64,000 nucleotides of DNA from an uncultured Ruminococcus sp. (GTDB taxonomy: Bacteria; Bacillota; Clostridia; Oscillospirales; CAG-272): contig CACZNC010000002.1 in NCBI GenBank assembly GCA_902782445.1, positions 1 through 64,000 on the forward strand, given 5' to 3'. Made by a program: the position numbers and the translations under genes. Under the pieces are notes generated by a model that was given only the letters and a program-made list of their open reading frames with translations, ran no database searches and had not been told where the DNA came from. Positions 61,616-64,000 of this stretch are shown here, piece after piece; position 1 is the first letter of the stretch; the number at the start of each line of letters is the position of its first letter.

Positions 61616-63079
61616 TCAGTCCTCGTCGACGGTCATCGAGAAACGGGTGAATTCCGCGCTGCCTCCCGCTTCCTTTCCGGACATGAGGAAAAGTCCGATC
61701 CGCACGCCGGCGAAGTGGTCGAGGCGGTAGACCAGCTTGTGGACCGGTCCCAGCGGACGCCAGCCGTCCCCGGTCTCCGCGTAGAACGCGACCGTGTCTT
61801 TCAGATCCCGGAAATCATAGACCGCCCGGAATCTCGCTGCAGGTCCCTCCGCCGGGATCTTCTCCGCCTCCCGGAAGCCTTCGTCGGTCTTTTCGCCCAT
61901 GACGAGGAAATACGATCCGTTTTCCTTCCGCAGTCCCGCCCAGGCGTAGAGACCTTGGAGGGCGCAGAGGCCGGCGGTGTCCCCGTCTTTCAGATCTTCG
62001 CCGCAGACGGTGATCTCCGCCGCGCATCCGGGATCGAAGGTCCGACGGGTGAGGGTGTTCCGGGCCTCCGTGATCTCCCCGTCGACGCGGGAGGAGGTGA
62101 GGCGCAGGGCTCCGTTTCCGATCCGGACGTTTTGGAGGTCGGGCTCGTGGTTCCATTCCCATTCCGGCGCGGGGACGGGGGAGGTGAAATCGTCGTCCCC
62201 CCAGAGAGGCCGCAGCACCGCGCCGGGGCGGAGATCTTCCGTCTCAAAATCGAGGGAGGGGGAGGAGAATTTCGGGAAACCGTTCTCCCAGGCGATCGGC
62301 ATGACCACCGGCATTCTCCCCGCCGCGCCGTGATCCTGAAAGAGGACGGCGTACCAGTCCCCCGCGGGAGTGTCCACGATGCCGCCCTGGGCGACGCCCT
62401 GCCGGAAGAATCCCATGTCGTCCTCCAGCACGTCCCCGCCCGTCCATTCCCCGTCCAGGGAATCGGCGCACCAGACCGCCTCGGTGCGCATGTGTCCCGC
62501 CGGCCAGTGGATCAGGAAGAGAACGTACTTCTCCCCGATATGATAGAGGTGGGACCCCTCGTAGCCAAGCCCCCGGGCCGTGTCCCCGGCGATGATCCGG
62601 TCGAGTCCCCCGGGCTTCGGGCGGCTGAGGTCCGGTTCCATCTCCACAAGGCGGATATTCCGGTTGCCGCTCGCGATATAGACCCGCCCGTCGTCGTCGA
62701 AGAGCAGGGAGGAATCGTGATAGAACCCCTCGATGGGATGGGAGGTCCAGGGCCCTTCGATCTTTTCGGCGGTGTAGTGATAGGTTTTGTGCGTGTCGTT
62801 GGCGGCGAAGACCGCGTGAAAGACGCCGTCGTGATACCGCAGGGAGGGCGCCCACATCCCCTGCGAATAGATGCTCCCCTCTTCCATCCTCCGGGCAGGG
62901 GTGGTCTCCATGATGTCATAGACGTGGCCCGCCGTCTCCCAGTGGATGAGATCATGGGAGCGGAGGATCACCCCGCCGGGGAAGAAATGCATGGTGGTGC
63001 TGAGCATGTAGTAGGTGTCGCCGACGCGGATCACGTCGACGTCCGGGTAGTCCGCTCGGATCGTGGGGAATTTCCGCAT
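61616..63079 (-). CDS. Glycoside hydrolase family 43 (beta-xylosidase/arabinofuranosidase-like)
   Basis: 487 residues from the ATG at 63079 after GGAGGAGGCAC. It is a five-blade propeller with the GH43 triad: base Asp in RADYPDVDVIRVGDTYYM, modulating Asp in FYHDSSLLFDDDGRVYIASG, acid Glu in GLGYEGSHLYHI. The C-terminal 190 residues form a beta-sandwich (GH43 C2 type) with RTFDPGCAAEITV. No signal peptide, so it should cleave imported xylan or arabinan oligosaccharides. It has its own promoter and lies just upstream of the DUF4838/ABC operon. Confidence 0.93.
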   Translation of the reverse strand: MRKFPTIRADYPDVDVIRVGDTYYMLSTTMHFFPGGVILRSHDLIHWETAGHVYDIMETTPARRMEEGSIYSQGMWAPSLRYHDGVFHAVFAANDTHKTYHYTAEKIEGPWTSHPIEGFYHDSSLLFDDDGRVYIASGNRNIRLVEMEPDLSRPKPGGLDRIIAGDTARGLGYEGSHLYHIGEKYVLFLIHWPAGHMRTEAVWCADSLDGEWTGGDVLEDDMGFFRQGVAQGGIVDTPAGDWYAVLFQDHGAAGRMPVVMPIAWENGFPKFSSPSLDFETEDLRPGAVLRPLWGDDDFTSPVPAPEWEWNHEPDLQNVRIGNGALRLTSSRVDGEITEARNTLTRRTFDPGCAAEITVCGEDLKDGDTAGLCALQGLYAWAGLRKENGSYFLVMGEKTDEGFREAEKIPAEGPAARFRAVYDFRDLKDTVAFYAETGDGWRPLGPVHKLVYRLDHFAGVRIGLFLMSGKEAGGSAEFTRFSMTVDED

Positions 63080-63113
63080 GTGCCTCCTCCTTCCGCCGCT
63101 GTACGGCACCCCC

Positions 63114-63142
63114 ATTATACCAGATCCCGGACGATTTGTCCA
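63114..63142 (-). promoter_or_regulatory. SigA-type promoter for the GH43 gene
   Basis: Minus-strand TGGACA (63137-63142) and TATAAT (63114-63119), 17-bp spacer. Confidence 0.75.
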
Positions 63143-63173
63143 CAGGAAAGGAGAATCCCGGACAAACGCGCAA

Positions 63174-63214
63174 AAGAACCGCCCGGGAGACACGGGTTCC
63201 TGCCGGACGGTCTT
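63174..63214 (-). terminator. Hairpin terminator upstream of the GH43 promoter
   Basis: AAGACCGTCCGG and CCGGGCGGTTCTT (minus-strand reading) pair with one bulge, followed by TTTTG. It could end transcripts coming from the symporter gene or from the 37-bp repeat. Confidence 0.55.
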
Positions 63215-63240
63215 TGTTTCAGGGATTATGATACGGTTTT

Positions 63241-63277
63241 CCTTCTATGAAGCTGACTCCATGGGTTTTGATCGCTT
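63241..63277 (-). repeat. Dispersed 37-bp repeat, copy 2
   Basis: Reverse complement of this segment matches 2910-2946 at about 33 of 37 positions. On the minus strand it is preceded by a GACGG...CCGTC hairpin and followed by the terminator at 63174-63214. Confidence 0.55.
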
Positions 63278-63312
63278 CACCCGGACGGCTGACCGTCGAA
63301 ATCGGCTTCACG

Positions 63313-63426
63313 TTGTCATTCTGAGGAGCCTGCGACGAAGAATCTCCGCACGTGAGGTCATGTAAAATCTGACGCCGGGAGATTCTTCGCTGACAGCACG
63401 ACTGCGTCGGTGCGTCAGAATGACAA
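63313..63426. repeat. 114-bp palindromic element (MITE-like)
   Basis: TTGTCATTCTGA (63313-63324) is inverted at 63415-63426. Inside, GAAGAATCTCC (63337-63347) is inverted at 63378-63388. Sequences starting TGTCATTCTGAG and containing GAAGAATCTC occur in many unrelated bacterial genomes to my knowledge. No coding content. With the terminator and 37-bp repeat, this accounts for 63080-63478. Confidence 0.8.
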
Positions 63427-63478
63427 AGTAAGGGCGGGACGGGACGTACAGCAGAAGGAATGGAGTATGGACCGCGGA

Positions 63479-64000
63479 TCAGCCTTCCTTCTCGTCCTCG
63501 CCGAGAGCGGTCGTCGCGTGGACCACCACGGTGCGGTCGTAGCAGGAAAACATTTCCGAGACCTTCTTCGCGTCGGGTTTCGGGGTCAGGAGGCTGACGA
63601 TCGGGACGAGGACCAGACCCGCTACCATCGCGAGAACGCCCGCGTTGATCGGGGAGGCGAAGAAGGGGCTGATGAACACGCGGCCCGTGGCGTTGCAGAT
63701 CATATCCGCGGCCATGATGCCGACGCCGCAGACAAAGCTAACCCAGACGGAGGCCTTCGTGACCCATTTTCCGTAGAGGCTGTACAGGAAGGGAGCGAGG
63801 AATGCGCCGGCCAGAGCACCCCAGGAAATGCCCATCAGCTGCGCGATGAAGGTGACGCTGGACTTGACCTGAACGATGGCGATCACGGCGGAGACCACGA
63901 TGAAGAACACGATGAGGGCGCGGATGAGGAGCATCTGGCTCTTCTGTTCGGTCTTCTTGCCGGACTTCGACCGGATCGGGAGGATCATATCGAGGGTGAG
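63479..64000 (-). CDS. Sodium:solute symporter, C-terminal part
   Basis: The frame enters at base 64000 and the visible 173 residues are the end of a sodium:solute symporter (SSS family). SSS-type marks are LTLDMILP, then a helix with VVSAVIAIVQVKSS, and ISWGALAGAFLAPFLYSLYG. About four membrane helices are visible, followed by a soluble tail of about 40 residues (from LTPKPDAKKVSEMF). The Met at 63988 is internal, not the start. Substrate unknown. Confidence 0.85.
   Translation of the reverse strand, partial: LTLDMILPIRSKSGKKTEQKSQMLLIRALIVFFIVVSAVIAIVQVKSSVTFIAQLMGISWGALAGAFLAPFLYSLYGKWVTKASVWVSFVCGVGIMAADMICNATGRVFISPFFASPINAGVLAMVAGLVLVPIVSLLTPKPDAKKVSEMFSCYDRTVVVHATTALGEDEKEG

Overview
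The window looks like a chromosomal segment of a high-GC Clostridia bacterium, probably an uncultured Oscillospirales-type gut anaerobe. The reasons are strong AGGAGG-type ribosome sites, many near-consensus TTGACA/TATAAT promoters, DapL lysine/peptidoglycan biosynthesis, type III glutamine synthetase, ANTAR-type regulation, and many lipoprotein solute-binding proteins (SBPs) with glycan-acting enzymes. The taxonomic placement is inference. No rRNA, tRNA, CRISPR array, prophage or IS transposase was found.

Region 1 (1-10.8 kb) holds a partial secreted protein, a URO-D-family protein divergent from a homocysteine S-methyltransferase-like protein, an SGNH/GDSL hydrolase, a GH123/DUF4091-like enzyme, two separately promoted SBP lipoproteins and a secreted stalk-domain protein. 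Region 2 (11-24.3 kb) is one long minus-strand operon. It encodes an ECF sigma factor with its own probable ECF promoter, a membrane anti-sigma-like protein, five tandem paralogous SBP lipoproteins, two ABC sugar permeases, a small membrane protein and a BatA-like VWA membrane protein. It has no ATPase gene. A short remnant of another SBP lies at its 3' end.

Region 3 (24.5-48.8 kb) is a nitrogen and nucleotide block. The minus strand carries dapF-dapL, and glnN-amt(PII fusion)-asnB-carA-carB. The plus strand carries a five-gene split glutamate synthase, then a glutamine-synthetase-like gene lacking key catalytic residues, an ANTAR regulator, purC, guaA and pyrG (one-base frameshift). The leaders of glnN, the glutamate synthase operon and the GS-like/ANTAR operon each carry intrinsic terminators overlapping a hairpin with a six-base AxxGxx loop. 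This is the signature of ANTAR antitermination. The regulator next door has a receiver that lost its phospho-acceptor Asp. A coherent model is that the GS-like pseudoenzyme senses nitrogen state and controls the ANTAR protein, which releases attenuation of ammonium assimilation genes and of its own operon.

Two 168-bp hairpin repeats flank amt. They resemble the ends of an element around a frameshifted four-helix-bundle gene between guaA and pyrG, which suggests a small mobile or repeat family.

Region 4 (48.8-64 kb) has two aldo/keto reductases, another SBP, an MgtC-like membrane protein, a PilZ remnant, an OB-fold-like lipoprotein, and a glycan-utilisation operon in which six genes overlap or nearly abut (DUF4838, DUF3237, ABC ATPase, two permeases, doubly anchored SBP). 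A GH43 enzyme and the C-terminal part of a sodium:solute symporter follow.
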